Origin: Arachnia rubra
Lineage (GTDB): Bacteria; Actinomycetota; Actinomycetes; Propionibacteriales; Propionibacteriaceae
Assembly (NCBI RefSeq): GCF_019973735.1
Contig: NZ_AP024463.1
Coordinates: forward strand, 2,046,001-2,110,000
DNA: 64,000 bases
Direction of reading: 5' to 3'
The translations under genes and the position numbers were made by a program. Below the pieces are notes generated by a model. It was not told the origin of the DNA, ran no database searches, and worked only from the letters and a program-made list of their open reading frames with translations. Below are positions 25,883 to 35,889 of this stretch, piece by piece. Every line of letters starts with the position of its first letter. The stretch's first letter is position 1.

Positions 25883-26683
25883 ATGAGCGATGACTCCATA
25901 AGGCTGGCGCATGAGGCCGTCGATTTTCTCTCATCCCGGTTCGGCCTGGACCGGATAGATCTGGCGCTGGTGTTGGGCTCCGGTTGGTCTGCTGGAGCCG
26001 ATCAGTTGGGCGAGAGGCTCGGTGAGATCGAGCTCGGCGACGTGCCAGGCTTCAGTCCTCCCGTGGTCAGCGGCCATGGTGGCGTGCTGAGACTGATCCG
26101 CACGATGCCGGGCAAGACGGCCGCAGTCCTGACGGGGCGCACTCACTACTACGAGGGCCGAGGCGTCGCGCCGGTCGTGCATGGGGTGCGCACGGCCGCT
26201 GCCTGGGGGGCGGCGACTTTGGTGCTCACCAACGGCTGCGGCAGCCTGAACCCGGCGTGGGGGCCGGGCACCGTGGTCCTGATCCGCGACCACATCAATC
26301 TGACCGGCGCCACCCCTTTGCAGGGCGCCTCCTTCGTGGATATGACAGATGCCTACTCGCAACGGCTGCGCGACCTGGCCCACACGGTGAGACCTGAGCT
26401 ACCCGAGGGTGTTTACGTGCAGTTCCGTGGTCCTCAGTACGAGACTCCCGCCGAGGTGCGGATGGCCGGCATCATCGGCGGCGATCTCGTCGGCATGTCG
26501 ACGACGCTGGAGACCATCGCCGCACGCGAGGCTGGCATGGAGGTGCTGGGGCTCTCGCTGGTCACCAACGCGGCCGCAGGCCTGTCGGCCTCGGGGCTCG
26601 ACCATTCCGAGGTGCTGCGGGCCGGCCGCGACGCCGGGCCACAGCTGGCCTCGCTGCTGGCCGGAATAGCGGGTGCGCTATGA
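25883..26683 (+). CDS. Purine nucleoside phosphorylase
   Basis: This enzyme phosphorolyses purine nucleosides to base plus (deoxy)ribose-1-phosphate. The 266-residue product resembles the trimeric inosine/guanosine type: LVLGSGWSAGADQL with the phosphate-binding serine near the N-terminus, GRTHYYEGRG, LTNGCGSL, and the C-terminal GMSTTLETIAAREAGMEVLG. The last four bases overlap the start of the sugar-phosphate mutase (ATGA), which would convert the released pentose-1-phosphate to the 5-phosphate. It pairs naturally with the nucleoside transporter and deaminases at 38-44 kb. Confidence 0.93.
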   Translation: MSDDSIRLAHEAVDFLSSRFGLDRIDLALVLGSGWSAGADQLGERLGEIELGDVPGFSPPVVSGHGGVLRLIRTMPGKTAAVLTGRTHYYEGRGVAPVVHGVRTAAAWGAATLVLTNGCGSLNPAWGPGTVVLIRDHINLTGATPLQGASFVDMTDAYSQRLRDLAHTVRPELPEGVYVQFRGPQYETPAEVRMAGIIGGDLVGMSTTLETIAAREAGMEVLGLSLVTNAAAGLSASGLDHSEVLRAGRDAGPQLASLLAGIAGAL

Positions 26684-28335
26684 CCGGCATGACCAGTCAT
26701 GACGCAGCCCGGGCCTGGCTGGCCACCGACCCCGACCCCATCACCCGGGCCGAACTCAAGGAACTTCTTGAGGCAGCCGATGCGGGAGATCCAGAGGCAG
26801 CAAGAACTCTCGAGGACGCCTTCTCGGGCCCATTGACCTTCGGCACAGCAGGGCTCAGGGGCAGGATGGGCGCGGGCCCCCACCGCATGAACCTCGTGGT
26901 TGTCGCACAGGCCACAGCCGGACTCGCGGACTGGCTGAGAGACAACGGCCACGCCGAGGGCCAGGTGATAGTCGGTTACGATGCCCGGCACAGGTCTGAG
27001 GAGTTCGCCCGTGAGACCGCTGCGGTACTCGCTGGCGCCGGTTTCGAGGTGCTGCTCACCGGCTCCCCCACCCCGACTCCCCTGGTGGCATTCGGCGTGC
27101 GCAAATACGGATGTATTGCCGGGGTTGTCGTGACGGCCTCCCACAATCCGGCCGCCGACAACGGCTACAAGGTGTACCTGGGTGACGGGTCACAGATAGT
27201 CCCGCCCACCGATTCCGAGATCACCGCTCGGATCGCAGCGCACCCGGCTGACTCCCTGAGTTCGCTTCCTCGCAGCGATGCATACCGGATGATGTGGGAC
27301 CGGCTCAGTCACGACTACATCACTCGGGGCACCGCGCTGATCCACGCCAATGCCCCACGTGAGGTCACCTGGGTGCACACCGCGATGCATGGGGTGGGGT
27401 CCCGGACACTCCGGGAACTGACCAGGGCCGCTGGCTTCCCGCCCGCCCACGAGGTAGCGGAGCAGGCCGAGCCGGACCCGGATTTCCCGACCGTCCCCTT
27501 CCCCAACCCGGAGGAGCCCGGCGCCATCGATCGCGCACTGGCGCTGGCCGAGGAGTCCGGGGCTGACCTGGTAGTGGCCAATGACCCTGACGCAGACCGG
27601 TGCGCGGTCGCCACGCTCGTCGATGGGAAGTGGCGGATGCTGACGGGCGACGAGCTGGGGCTGCTGCTCGCCGACCACATGCTCCGCCGCGGGGCCGAGG
27701 GTGTGCTGGCCAGCTCGGTGGTGTCCTCGGGGGCGCTCGCCGCCCTGGCGGCTGCGCGGGGACGGCGCCACGTCACCACTCTCACGGGTTTCAAGTGGAT
27801 CGGGCGGGTTCCGGACCTCGCCTTCGGATATGAGGAGGCCATCGGCTACTGCTGTGATCCGGCCGTGGTCCCGGACAAGGATGGCCTGACCGCAGCTCTG
27901 ATGGCGCTTGAGATGACGGCCAGGCTGCGTGCGAAGGGGCTGACACTGGCCGACCGGCTGGACGAGCTGACCGCTGAGCTGGGGCTTCACGCCACAGCCC
28001 AGCTGGCTATCCGGGTGGATGACCTCTCCCTGATCACCGCCGCCATGGAAAGGCTACGCGCCAATCCCCCGGTGAGCCTGCTTTACGCCCCGGTCAGTTA
28101 TCGCGACCTGGCTGAGAGCTCGGCTGGGCTTCCTCCCACCGACGCCGTGGAGCTGGCCAGCGACGAGGTGCGCGTGGTGGTGCGCCCGTCCGGGACCGAG
28201 CCGAAGCTGAAGTGCTACCTGGAGGTGGTGCTGCCTCCGGAGAAGTCCCAGTCTGGGATGGCGGCCAGGCTGGCCGCGGAGATCCGCCTGATGACTCTGC
28301 GCGGACAGGTGCAGTCCGTGCTCGGCCTCGACTGA
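26680..28335 (+). CDS. Phospho-sugar mutase, probable phosphopentomutase role
   Basis: This is an alpha-D-phosphohexomutase family enzyme of 551 residues. The phosphoserine loop is VVVTASHNPAADNGYK, the metal-binding loop is NDPDADRCAV, the sugar-binding loop is GYEEAIGYCC, and the phosphate-binding loop is VRPSGTEPKLK. All four catalytic loops are intact. Family members act on glucose-, mannose- or pentose-phosphates. The direct overlap with purine nucleoside phosphorylase argues for (deoxy)ribose-1-phosphate to 5-phosphate conversion. That is an inference from context, since sequence alone would allow phosphomannomutase. Confidence 0.9.
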   Translation: MTGMTSHDAARAWLATDPDPITRAELKELLEAADAGDPEAARTLEDAFSGPLTFGTAGLRGRMGAGPHRMNLVVVAQATAGLADWLRDNGHAEGQVIVGYDARHRSEEFARETAAVLAGAGFEVLLTGSPTPTPLVAFGVRKYGCIAGVVVTASHNPAADNGYKVYLGDGSQIVPPTDSEITARIAAHPADSLSSLPRSDAYRMMWDRLSHDYITRGTALIHANAPREVTWVHTAMHGVGSRTLRELTRAAGFPPAHEVAEQAEPDPDFPTVPFPNPEEPGAIDRALALAEESGADLVVANDPDADRCAVATLVDGKWRMLTGDELGLLLADHMLRRGAEGVLASSVVSSGALAALAAARGRRHVTTLTGFKWIGRVPDLAFGYEEAIGYCCDPAVVPDKDGLTAALMALEMTARLRAKGLTLADRLDELTAELGLHATAQLAIRVDDLSLITAAMERLRANPPVSLLYAPVSYRDLAESSAGLPPTDAVELASDEVRVVVRPSGTEPKLKCYLEVVLPPEKSQSGMAARLAAEIRLMTLRGQVQSVLGLD

Positions 28336-28384
28336 CCAACAGACACGCCCCTGGTTGCCCCCGGCAGGCTCTACCCTGAGAATC

Positions 28385-30361
28385 ATGTGGAAGGTACTCA
28401 GGGGACTGTTCGTCATGCTCGTCGTGGTCGCTGCCGGTGCGGTGAACACCCCGCAGGCCCACGCGCAGGATTCGGCCCCAGTCAACTGGTGGAATGTTAA
28501 GGTCAACCTCAGCAGTGATGGGGTGGCTCACGTCGACGCCACTTTGGAGATGGACTTCTCCAAGGTCAAGGGTCGCGGCCCTGTGTTCGCGCTGCCGAAG
28601 CGGCAGCGAACTGGAAATGAAAACCAGTGGTATCGCTTCGAGATATCCGGCGTCCAGGTCTCTTCCCCTAGCGGCGCCCATTCCGACACACAGATCACCC
28701 AGGACAATGGAACCATGACCGTCCGGGTGGGCGAAGCGAACACCGTCTATTCGACTCCGCAGACCTATCGGATCAGCTATGACATCACCGGGCTGATCGC
28801 CACCAAGCACCCAGAGAGCGGCCTGGATGAGTTCAACTGGAATGTCATCGGAAACTGGGCATCGGAGATCAAGAACTTCCAGGTTTCCATCACCGGCCCA
28901 GCGGAGATCTCGAAGGTCAGCTGCTGGCAGACGACAAACCTGGATAAACCCTGCGAATCCAGCTCCGGCGGCACCAGCGCCTCCTATTCGGTAGACCGGA
29001 TCCCAGCTGGCGATCCAGTGCAGGTTGTCGCCGGTTTTCCCGCTGGCACCTTCCCTGGGGTGACCCAGACGATAGAGACCATAGATCAGGAGCGGAGGCG
29101 CACCCCATGGCCAATCTTTTGGTCTCTTTGGTCAGAGCATTCTCCCCTGAATCCCGTCTTTGGGACTGCCACCGCCGTTCTCAGTGTGGGAGCCGTGGTG
29201 GCACTAGTCATGATACGAAACAAGAAAGCCCGTGACGAGGTGTTTCTCGGTCTCACGCCAGGCCTTGCCCCAGCCGCAGGCATGGCCGCCCGGACTGGCA
29301 AGCGTCGCGGCAAGGTCAACGTTGCGGTGGCCTTCCAGCCGCCCCGGGGAGCCCGGCCCGGTGAGATAGGCACCCTGGTGGATGCGACCGCAGACTCCGT
29401 GGACATCTCCGCAACAATCATCGACCTGGCAGTCCGCGGATATCTCGTAATCACTGCTACCGAGCACGGCGGTCACCTCTTGACCCGCACAGATAAGAAC
29501 TCTGATGGCCTCATCGGCTACGAGCTGAAGCTCTTAAATAGAATCTTCCGTTCAAAATCAGGCCACACTACTCCCAAGAGGAAAACGCACCAACCCAATA
29601 CCGAGAGAAAAAACCACCCAAGCGAAATACCTCAGAAAGGCAGCCAGGTCAGTCTCAAAGATCTGCGGGACGAGAAATACGGCGACATACAAAGCACGGC
29701 CCGGCAAGGCCTCTATAACCGAGTGGTAGCGCTCGGCTGGTTCCGAAGCAATCCCCAAGCAGGACGACAGTCAGCATTGAAGAAAGGAATCAGCATCGCC
29801 CTTTTCGGCACCATAGTCAGTTTCCAGCTAGGGGTAGCATTCGGCTGGGGCATCGTCGGAATCCCCATCATGCTGTTCGGCGCTGGTTTAGCGATCATGT
29901 CGCAACGCTTCGGGGCCCGTACCGCTCAGGGATCAGCGGCACTCGAACAGGCGCGGGGCTTCGAGCTATACCTGCGCACAGCAGAGAAGGAACAACTGCG
30001 CTTCGAGGAGGGCGTAGACATCTTCAGCCGCTACCTGCCCTACGCCATGATCTTCGGTGTGACCCACCGCTGGACCAAGCTATTCGCCCAACTTGGAGCC
30101 GAGGGACGCAACCTCGCCAACACATCCTGGTACCAAGGAGCGGATCTCTACCATTCGACAGGCTCCTTCTACACCAGTCTCGGCAGTTTCTCCCAAGACT
30201 TCTCCTACTCAATGGCACAAGCCGCAGCAGCCACCGCATGGTCGGCCTCAAATAGCTCTTCTGGTGGCTCAGGTTTCCCCGGTGGCAGCTTCAGCGGCGG
30301 CTCAGGTTTCTCCGGCGGCGGTGGTTCCTCTGGCGGCGGCTTCAGCGGCGGCTCGTGGTAG
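28385..30361 (+). CDS. DUF2207 membrane protein with Gly/Ser-rich tail
   Basis: The 658-residue envelope protein has a signal peptide (probable cut after AHA near residue 27). A beta-rich extracellular DUF2207 domain follows (WNVKVNLSSDGVAHVDATLE at its start). A membrane segment lies at about 260-280, then a cytoplasmic part, two more hydrophobic segments (ISIALFGTIVSFQLGVAFGW and the next), and a C-terminal tail of GGSGFSGG-type repeats. Between 29540 and 29640 a hydrophilic linker (KRKTHQPNTERKNHPSEIP) has A-rich codons unlike the rest. The ATG at 28385 gives the signal peptide directly. The function of the family is unknown. Confidence 0.85.
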   Translation: MWKVLRGLFVMLVVVAAGAVNTPQAHAQDSAPVNWWNVKVNLSSDGVAHVDATLEMDFSKVKGRGPVFALPKRQRTGNENQWYRFEISGVQVSSPSGAHSDTQITQDNGTMTVRVGEANTVYSTPQTYRISYDITGLIATKHPESGLDEFNWNVIGNWASEIKNFQVSITGPAEISKVSCWQTTNLDKPCESSSGGTSASYSVDRIPAGDPVQVVAGFPAGTFPGVTQTIETIDQERRRTPWPIFWSLWSEHSPLNPVFGTATAVLSVGAVVALVMIRNKKARDEVFLGLTPGLAPAAGMAARTGKRRGKVNVAVAFQPPRGARPGEIGTLVDATADSVDISATIIDLAVRGYLVITATEHGGHLLTRTDKNSDGLIGYELKLLNRIFRSKSGHTTPKRKTHQPNTERKNHPSEIPQKGSQVSLKDLRDEKYGDIQSTARQGLYNRVVALGWFRSNPQAGRQSALKKGISIALFGTIVSFQLGVAFGWGIVGIPIMLFGAGLAIMSQRFGARTAQGSAALEQARGFELYLRTAEKEQLRFEEGVDIFSRYLPYAMIFGVTHRWTKLFAQLGAEGRNLANTSWYQGADLYHSTGSFYTSLGSFSQDFSYSMAQAAAATAWSASNSSSGGSGFPGGSFSGGSGFSGGGGSSGGGFSGGSW

Positions 30362-30498
30362 TCATCGCCACCAGTGCCGTGTGCGTGCACCTTCAGCGGT
30401 GGTTGGGATACGGCTCTGGCCACATACGGCTGGGAGGCACAGCGGCCAGGCCCCCGTCTGGTCTCCGCAGATCCGCGCATTCAGGACAGCCTCAAGGG

Positions 30499-32286
30499 TC
30501 AGGTCGTGATGGGCGCCCAGCTTGGGCCGGTCTCAGCCAGCTTCTCGTCCAGTTTTCTGAACAGTGGTGTCGGCTTGGCCAGCGGGGTACCCGCAACGAT
30601 GGACCGGCGCTGCCACGACGCCTGCTGGGAGGCATAGTCACCCGTCAGGATCGGGTAGCTGACGTCGCCGTCGGTGACCTCCCGCAGCTCGGGCTGCGCC
30701 GCCCATACCCCCTCGTTGCCGAGTGCCTCGAAGATCGCTTGGGCGGAATGTGGCAGGTAGGGGGTCAGGAGGGTGTTGCAGTCGGATACCACCTGCAGCG
30801 CCACGTGCAGCACCGTGTCACGCCGGGCCGGGTCGTCCTTCAGCTTCCAGGGTTCCTGGTCGGACAGGTACTTGTTGGCCAGGGAGACGATCCGCATCGC
30901 CTCGGTGATGCCGGCCTTGAACCGGCGCGCGGCGATATGCTCCCCCACCACAGCGAACGCCGCTGCCGAGGCGTCGAGTAGCTCTCGATCGGCATCAGTC
31001 AACTCACCTGCTGCAGGAATCGCGCCGTTGTTCTTGTGGGCCATGGAGATGGAGCGATTGACGAGGTTGCCCCACTCGTTCGCCAGTTCGAAGTTGATCC
31101 GCCTGACGAACTCCTCCCAGGTGAAGTCCGTGTCCTGGTTCTCAGGGCCAGCCACGGCGATGAAATAGCGCAGCGCGTCAGGACCGAACTCGTTGAGGAA
31201 ATCGCCGACGAAAATGGACGCACCCCGCGAACTCGACACCTTCGAGCCACGCATGGTCATAAACTCCGACGACACCACCTCGGTGGGCAGCTGCAGCTCA
31301 CCCAAGGCGGGCTTGACCTCGCCCCCCGCGGAGCCCTGGCCGTTGACTCCCAACAGGATGCCTGGCCAGATGACGGAGTGGAAGACGATGTTGTCCTTGC
31401 CCATGAAATAGAAGCTCTGGGCGGTCTCCTCGTTCCAGAACCTGCGCCAGGCGTCTGGGTCGCCGCTGCGTCTCGCCCACTCGATGGAGGCCGAGAGATA
31501 GCCGATGACCGCATCGAACCACACGTAGATGCGCTTCATGGGGGCGTCGATCCACCCCTCGAGGGGAACGGGAACGCCCCAGTCGAGGTCGCGGGTGATG
31601 GCCCTGGGCCGGATCTTCTCCAGCAGGTTGTGACTGAACTTCAGCACGTTCGGACGCCAGTCCTCACGGGAGTCAAGCCAGGTCGTCAGCTGCTCCGCAA
31701 CCTTCGGCAGGTCGAGGAAAAAATGTTCCGTCTCGATGAACTCCGGGGTCTCTCCGTTGATGCGGGAGACCGGATTGATCAGGTCCACGGGGTCAAGCTG
31801 GTTGCCGCAGTTGTCGCACTGGTCACCGCGGGCACTGTCATACCCGCAGATCGGACAGGTGCCCTCGATGAAGCGGTCGGGAAGTGTGCGTCCCGTGGAC
31901 GGGGAGATCGCACCCATCTGAGTCTGCGCGACGATATAGCCGTTGTCGTAGAGAGCCGTGAACATCTCCTGCACCACCAGGTAGTGATTGGGAGTGGTGG
32001 TGCGAGTGTAGAGGTCGTAGGAGAGCCCCAGGCCCTGCAGATCGGAGGCGATCACCCGGTGGTACTTGTCCGCGCACTCGCGGGCCGTCAGACCCTCAGA
32101 GTCCGCCTTCACCTGGATCGCGGTGCCGTGTTCATCCGATCCTGAGACCATCAGCACGTTATGGCCCGCCATGCGCATGTAGCGCGCGAAAACGTCCGAG
32201 GGGACGCCGAAGCCGGAAACGTGACCAATGTGGCGGGGGCCATTGGCATAAGGCCAGGCAACCGCCGTGAGAACGTCAGAACACAT
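30499..32286 (-). CDS. metG: Methionyl-tRNA synthetase
   Basis: This class I aminoacyl-tRNA synthetase charges tRNA-Met. The 595-residue product has the HIGH signature in RHIGHVSG and a zinc knuckle [18 protein letters not shown]. The KMSKS loop appears as SKVSSSRG, a variant seen in related synthetases. The anticodon-binding helical domain follows; no C-terminal dimerisation domain is present. The start at 32286 is chosen over 32295 because AGG spacing is better; the difference is three residues. It is the last gene of a long minus-strand block and converges with the DUF2207 gene. Confidence 0.97.
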   Translation of the reverse strand: MCSDVLTAVAWPYANGPRHIGHVSGFGVPSDVFARYMRMAGHNVLMVSGSDEHGTAIQVKADSEGLTARECADKYHRVIASDLQGLGLSYDLYTRTTTPNHYLVVQEMFTALYDNGYIVAQTQMGAISPSTGRTLPDRFIEGTCPICGYDSARGDQCDNCGNQLDPVDLINPVSRINGETPEFIETEHFFLDLPKVAEQLTTWLDSREDWRPNVLKFSHNLLEKIRPRAITRDLDWGVPVPLEGWIDAPMKRIYVWFDAVIGYLSASIEWARRSGDPDAWRRFWNEETAQSFYFMGKDNIVFHSVIWPGILLGVNGQGSAGGEVKPALGELQLPTEVVSSEFMTMRGSKVSSSRGASIFVGDFLNEFGPDALRYFIAVAGPENQDTDFTWEEFVRRINFELANEWGNLVNRSISMAHKNNGAIPAAGELTDADRELLDASAAAFAVVGEHIAARRFKAGITEAMRIVSLANKYLSDQEPWKLKDDPARRDTVLHVALQVVSDCNTLLTPYLPHSAQAIFEALGNEGVWAAQPELREVTDGDVSYPILTGDYASQQASWQRRSIVAGTPLAKPTPLFRKLDEKLAETGPSWAPITT

Positions 32287-32353
32287 GGCCTGCATCCTAT
32301 CGCCACTTGGGAATTCCGCGGACAGGTGCTGATGCCAGATGGGTGAGCGCTCC

Positions 32354-32959
32354 TCAGGCTCGGGCGATGCGGAACCCGCCCCAGCCGCCCCAGGCAGACC
32401 CGACCAGTATCAAAATCACCCCACAGGCGCCGACGATGAAAGACACCAGGGGCAGGCCCTCGAACAAAGGCCGCACCAGCAGGTAGAACAAGGCAACCGC
32501 AGCGCCCCACGAGAAGACCGCGACCGCCACTCCCCGCCAGCCATATCCGAGCCACAGCGCACAGCCCAGCATCAGCAGGGCCACGATCGGCAGGCCGTAG
32601 AGCAGGAACAGCCCCTCGGAATGCCCTCCATCGCCTTGCCCCACGGCAAGCCTGGCGATGCTGCCGATGATCTGCCACAGCATCGGCAGCCCGACGCTCA
32701 AGGCGATGAGGATGGGAAACACGCGTCTTCGCGCATGCCCCAGGGCAACGGCGAACCGGGCCCCCCACAGCCACAGCAGGGGCACTGTCGCCAGGCAGAC
32801 CAGGAAAAGCACGCCAGCAGGTTCTTGGATGTTCTCCTGCCGGAAGGTGGCAACCATGGCGACATCAGCCAGCCAGGGGATCACGGGCCACCAGTAGCGC
32901 CAGGCGAACCGGCCGCCGATGGCGGACAGCACCGCGCCAACGTCTCCCGTCATCGTCAT
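32354..32959 (-). CDS. Integral membrane protein, probable partner of the adjacent ABC ATPase
   Basis: The 201-residue product has about five or six hydrophobic segments and short loops, with no recognised motif. Its start overlaps the stop of the ABC ATPase gene by four bases, which argues that it is the membrane part of that transporter. Substrate and family are unknown. Confidence 0.7.
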   Translation of the reverse strand: MTMTGDVGAVLSAIGGRFAWRYWWPVIPWLADVAMVATFRQENIQEPAGVLFLVCLATVPLLWLWGARFAVALGHARRRVFPILIALSVGLPMLWQIIGSIARLAVGQGDGGHSEGLFLLYGLPIVALLMLGCALWLGYGWRGVAVAVFSWGAAVALFYLLVRPLFEGLPLVSFIVGACGVILILVGSAWGGWGGFRIARA

Positions 32960-33822
32960 CTCCCTCTCTCGACATCCGTCTGGGCGTCACGTCTGGGGCC
33001 GATCAGCAGATCAGCCAGTTCCCGCAGGCTGACGGGCTTGGCAGGCAGGTCACCCTCCGCGCCTCTCCTGACCACCGCGCTGGCCCATCCGCCCTCCCGG
33101 TCCAGCCGCCCGAGTCTCGGAAGCGCATCCACCTCCGCCACCGGGCCACTCACCCGGGTGAATGACGTGACCAGCCCGGTCACGGTGTTGGAGGCCGTGA
33201 CCCGCCCGCCCTCCATGAGGGCGACATACTGGAACAACGGTTCAGCCTCATCCACGAGATGCGTGGAGATCAGCAGAGTCCGGGGGAACAGTTTCAGCTC
33301 CTCCACCAGGACCCGCGTGAATCGCCGCCGGGCGGGCACGTCGAGTCCGTTGTAAGGCTCGTCCAGCAGGGTAAGGGGAGCACGGGCCGCCAGCGCCAGG
33401 CTCAGGAAGGCCGCTGTACGCTGCCCCCGGCTCAGCGCCATCGGATGGCGGCTCTCCGGCACATCGAACCAGGCGAGCAGCTCGATGGCCCGCTCCATGT
33501 CGAAATTTGGATGCACCCGGGAGACGTGATAGGCCAGGTCCCTCAGCCGCTGATCTCCGCCGAAGGGCCAATGCTCTGCGGTCAGATAGACCGTCCCGGA
33601 GGCCGCTTCAGGTAACGCCCTGCCGAAGACCTGCGCCTCACCAGTATACCGGGCCTCACGTCCTGACATCAGGCGGAGCAAGGTGGACTTACCCGCCCCG
33701 TTACGTCCGATCAGGCCTGTTATCGACCCGACGGGCGCTGCCAGGTTCACCTGCTGCAACACCACGCGGGCACCCAGCCCAACCTGTACGTCCCTCAGCC
33801 TGAAGGCAGTTTCACCTGCCAC
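32956..33822 (-). CDS. ABC transporter ATP-binding protein
   Basis: This is a 288-residue ATPase. Walker A is GLIGRNGAGKST, the signature-like segment is ALSRGQRTAAFLSLA (SRGQR in place of LSGGQ), and Walker B is LTLLDEPYNGLD, with the switch His in ISTHLVDEAE. The C-terminal extension resembles those of efflux-type ATPases of the CcmA/YtrB group. It overlaps the S9 peptidase stop by 11 bases upstream and the membrane protein downstream, so the three are coupled. Export of a lipid, peptide or drug is likely but not specified. Confidence 0.88.
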   Translation of the reverse strand: MAGETAFRLRDVQVGLGARVVLQQVNLAAPVGSITGLIGRNGAGKSTLLRLMSGREARYTGEAQVFGRALPEAASGTVYLTAEHWPFGGDQRLRDLAYHVSRVHPNFDMERAIELLAWFDVPESRHPMALSRGQRTAAFLSLALAARAPLTLLDEPYNGLDVPARRRFTRVLVEELKLFPRTLLISTHLVDEAEPLFQYVALMEGGRVTASNTVTGLVTSFTRVSGPVAEVDALPRLGRLDREGGWASAVVRRGAEGDLPAKPVSLRELADLLIGPRRDAQTDVERGR

Positions 33823-35878
33823 GTCGTGCCTCCTTTATGCGCACCGGAAGCTGTTCAGCCCACCAGTCGAGAATCGCTTCAAATCTTTGCCGCCTGTGCC
33901 AGGGCGATCCGGACCGGGAGAGCTCATGATTTTCACCGGGAAAAACCAGCATCCTGGCAGTCACCCCACCCCTGCGCAAAGCCGCGAAATAGCGCTGCGC
34001 CTGTTCGAAGGGACACCGCAGGTCGCGCTCGGAGTGTATGACGAGGGTAGGGGTCCTGACCTGGCCGACCTTCGCCATGGGCGACTGCTGCTCCACCTGT
34101 TCCGGATCCACGCCCACATAGACGTCGGAGAAGAACCAGCCGATGTCACTCGTCCCGACGAAGGCAGCAGGATCCAGGTAGCCTCGCTCCACCACAGCGG
34201 CGGCAAATCGATGGTCGTGGGCTGTTATCCACGCGGTCAGGTAGCCGCCGTAGGAGCCTCCCATGACACCGACCCGCTCCCCATCCAGGCTCTTGAACTG
34301 CGCGCATGCACCCTCCAGGAACGCCAACACATCGGCCATGTCAACCATACCCATCCGCTCTTTGATGGCCCGCCCATGCTCCTGCCCGTAGGAGGCGGAG
34401 CCACGGGGATTGCACTGCACGACCGCGTACCCGGCGCGAACATAGACCTGTGCCTCGTCGAAGAAACTCCAGTCGAAATTCGAGAATGGCCCGCCGTGGA
34501 TGTTCAACAGCACCGGGTGTGGCCCCGCTCCCTTCGGCACGAACACCCAGCCATGAACGTCGTTTCCGTTCTTGCCCTGGACAGTCAGTTCCCGCGGCTC
34601 CAAGGGAGTGGCCGCGGCCACGAGCGGCTGCGCGAAGTCAGTCAGCTGCATGAGCCGCCCGGCGTCCACCCTGGCCAGCTCCGTCGGCCGGGTCGCCTCG
34701 CTGACGACGGCGACCACCACCCCCGCCCGCTCAGCAGCCGCGGTGACCACCCGGGGTCCCCGGACCAACACCTCGGCGTGCCCCTCTGCAGAGATGGCAT
34801 GCAACTCGCCACATCCTCTGACCCTGGCGGGCGCCAGCACCGAATCCTCACCATAGGGTTCAAGAAAGGTCCAGGAGGCACCGTAGTCGGTGGTCTGTGG
34901 ATCGGTCAGCAGGCGGGGCTCAGCGCCCGGCTCCGCATCCGCCGTGAGGGCAGCCACGGACAGGGCATGTCCCACGATGTCCACCCCGTCGTCACCCAGC
35001 TGCTCGGTCAGCAGGAACAGCGTGGCACCATCCCGGCTGAATCGTGGCTGCGACCATGCCCTGGCGGAGCGGGCACCGCCGGCCACGAGCCTCGGCTCCC
35101 CACCCGTGATAGAGACGCTGTGGATCATCAGGCGCAGGTCGGAGTCCTCGCCGGCATGCAGGGCGGCTGTGAAATAGAGCTGCTTCCCATCGGGTGTGAA
35201 CTCGGGCTGGTGGCAGTCGGACTCAACCGGTGTCAGCAGCTTCGCCAGCGGCAAGCCCCGCCGGCCACCCAGCGCCGCATCACCACGAGGCTCCTCCTCG
35301 GCGGACGTGGCTGCGCGCCCCACCGGCTCAAGCCAGGGCTCCTCGTCCAGTGAGGGAACGTCAAGGACATATATCCCCCGGGGCCGGTCCCGGGTGAAGC
35401 CGAGCCCGTTTGCCTGGTATTTATTGCCGATGACCAGCCGCGGGTCCTCGCGTTCCGCAGGGACCCCATCGAGGGTTCCATACCGTCCCGCCTCAGGAAT
35501 CCGCGCGACAAAAGCCAGCCTGCGCGAGTCCCGTGACCAGATGAACTCAAGCACCCCCAGCGGAGCATCCGTGAGAATCCTCGGCTCCCCACCCTCAGCA
35601 GACACGATCGCCAGCTGCGAGCTGACGCCGACCCCGCCCCGCAGGAATGCCACAGCGCTGCCGTCAGGACTCAACTGCGGCGCCGAGTCCAAGGTGCCGC
35701 GGGTAAGTGGCCTAGGCCGGCCCCTGCCAGCTGTGGCCACGCTCCAGATCCTCCCGACGTAGTCATCGACGTCGAAGGATGGGCGACGCGCAGCAAAGAC
35801 CGCCTGCTCGCCATCGGGGCTGAGACTCGGGGAAGACAAAGTGACCAACAGGTCCAGGTGGCGTGGCTTCACATCCAT
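33812..35878 (-). CDS. S9 family prolyl oligopeptidase-type serine peptidase
   Basis: The 688-residue peptidase has an N-terminal beta-propeller with repeated LSPDGS-type blades and a C-terminal alpha/beta hydrolase domain. The triad is Ser542 in GGSYGGY, Asp619 in HSERDLRCP and His651 in FPGENHELSRSG, typical of acylaminoacyl-peptidase/DPP-like S9 enzymes. No signal peptide is seen, so it probably trims short peptides in the cytoplasm. The ATG at 35878 (MDVKPRHLDLL) is the sensible start. The frame stays open to 36793, but that part is antisense-like and overlaps the ThrE gene. Confidence 0.92.
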   Translation of the reverse strand: MDVKPRHLDLLVTLSSPSLSPDGEQAVFAARRPSFDVDDYVGRIWSVATAGRGRPRPLTRGTLDSAPQLSPDGSAVAFLRGGVGVSSQLAIVSAEGGEPRILTDAPLGVLEFIWSRDSRRLAFVARIPEAGRYGTLDGVPAEREDPRLVIGNKYQANGLGFTRDRPRGIYVLDVPSLDEEPWLEPVGRAATSAEEEPRGDAALGGRRGLPLAKLLTPVESDCHQPEFTPDGKQLYFTAALHAGEDSDLRLMIHSVSITGGEPRLVAGGARSARAWSQPRFSRDGATLFLLTEQLGDDGVDIVGHALSVAALTADAEPGAEPRLLTDPQTTDYGASWTFLEPYGEDSVLAPARVRGCGELHAISAEGHAEVLVRGPRVVTAAAERAGVVVAVVSEATRPTELARVDAGRLMQLTDFAQPLVAAATPLEPRELTVQGKNGNDVHGWVFVPKGAGPHPVLLNIHGGPFSNFDWSFFDEAQVYVRAGYAVVQCNPRGSASYGQEHGRAIKERMGMVDMADVLAFLEGACAQFKSLDGERVGVMGGSYGGYLTAWITAHDHRFAAAVVERGYLDPAAFVGTSDIGWFFSDVYVGVDPEQVEQQSPMAKVGQVRTPTLVIHSERDLRCPFEQAQRYFAALRRGGVTARMLVFPGENHELSRSGSPWHRRQRFEAILDWWAEQLPVRIKEARRGR

Positions 35879-35889
35879 ACCGTAAGGCT

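Noticed and set aside
32339-33355. Open frame of 338 codons opposite the ABC ATPase and membrane protein
   Set aside because: It is rich in Pro, Gln, His and Gly with no domain and lies opposite two supported genes, so it is a shadow.
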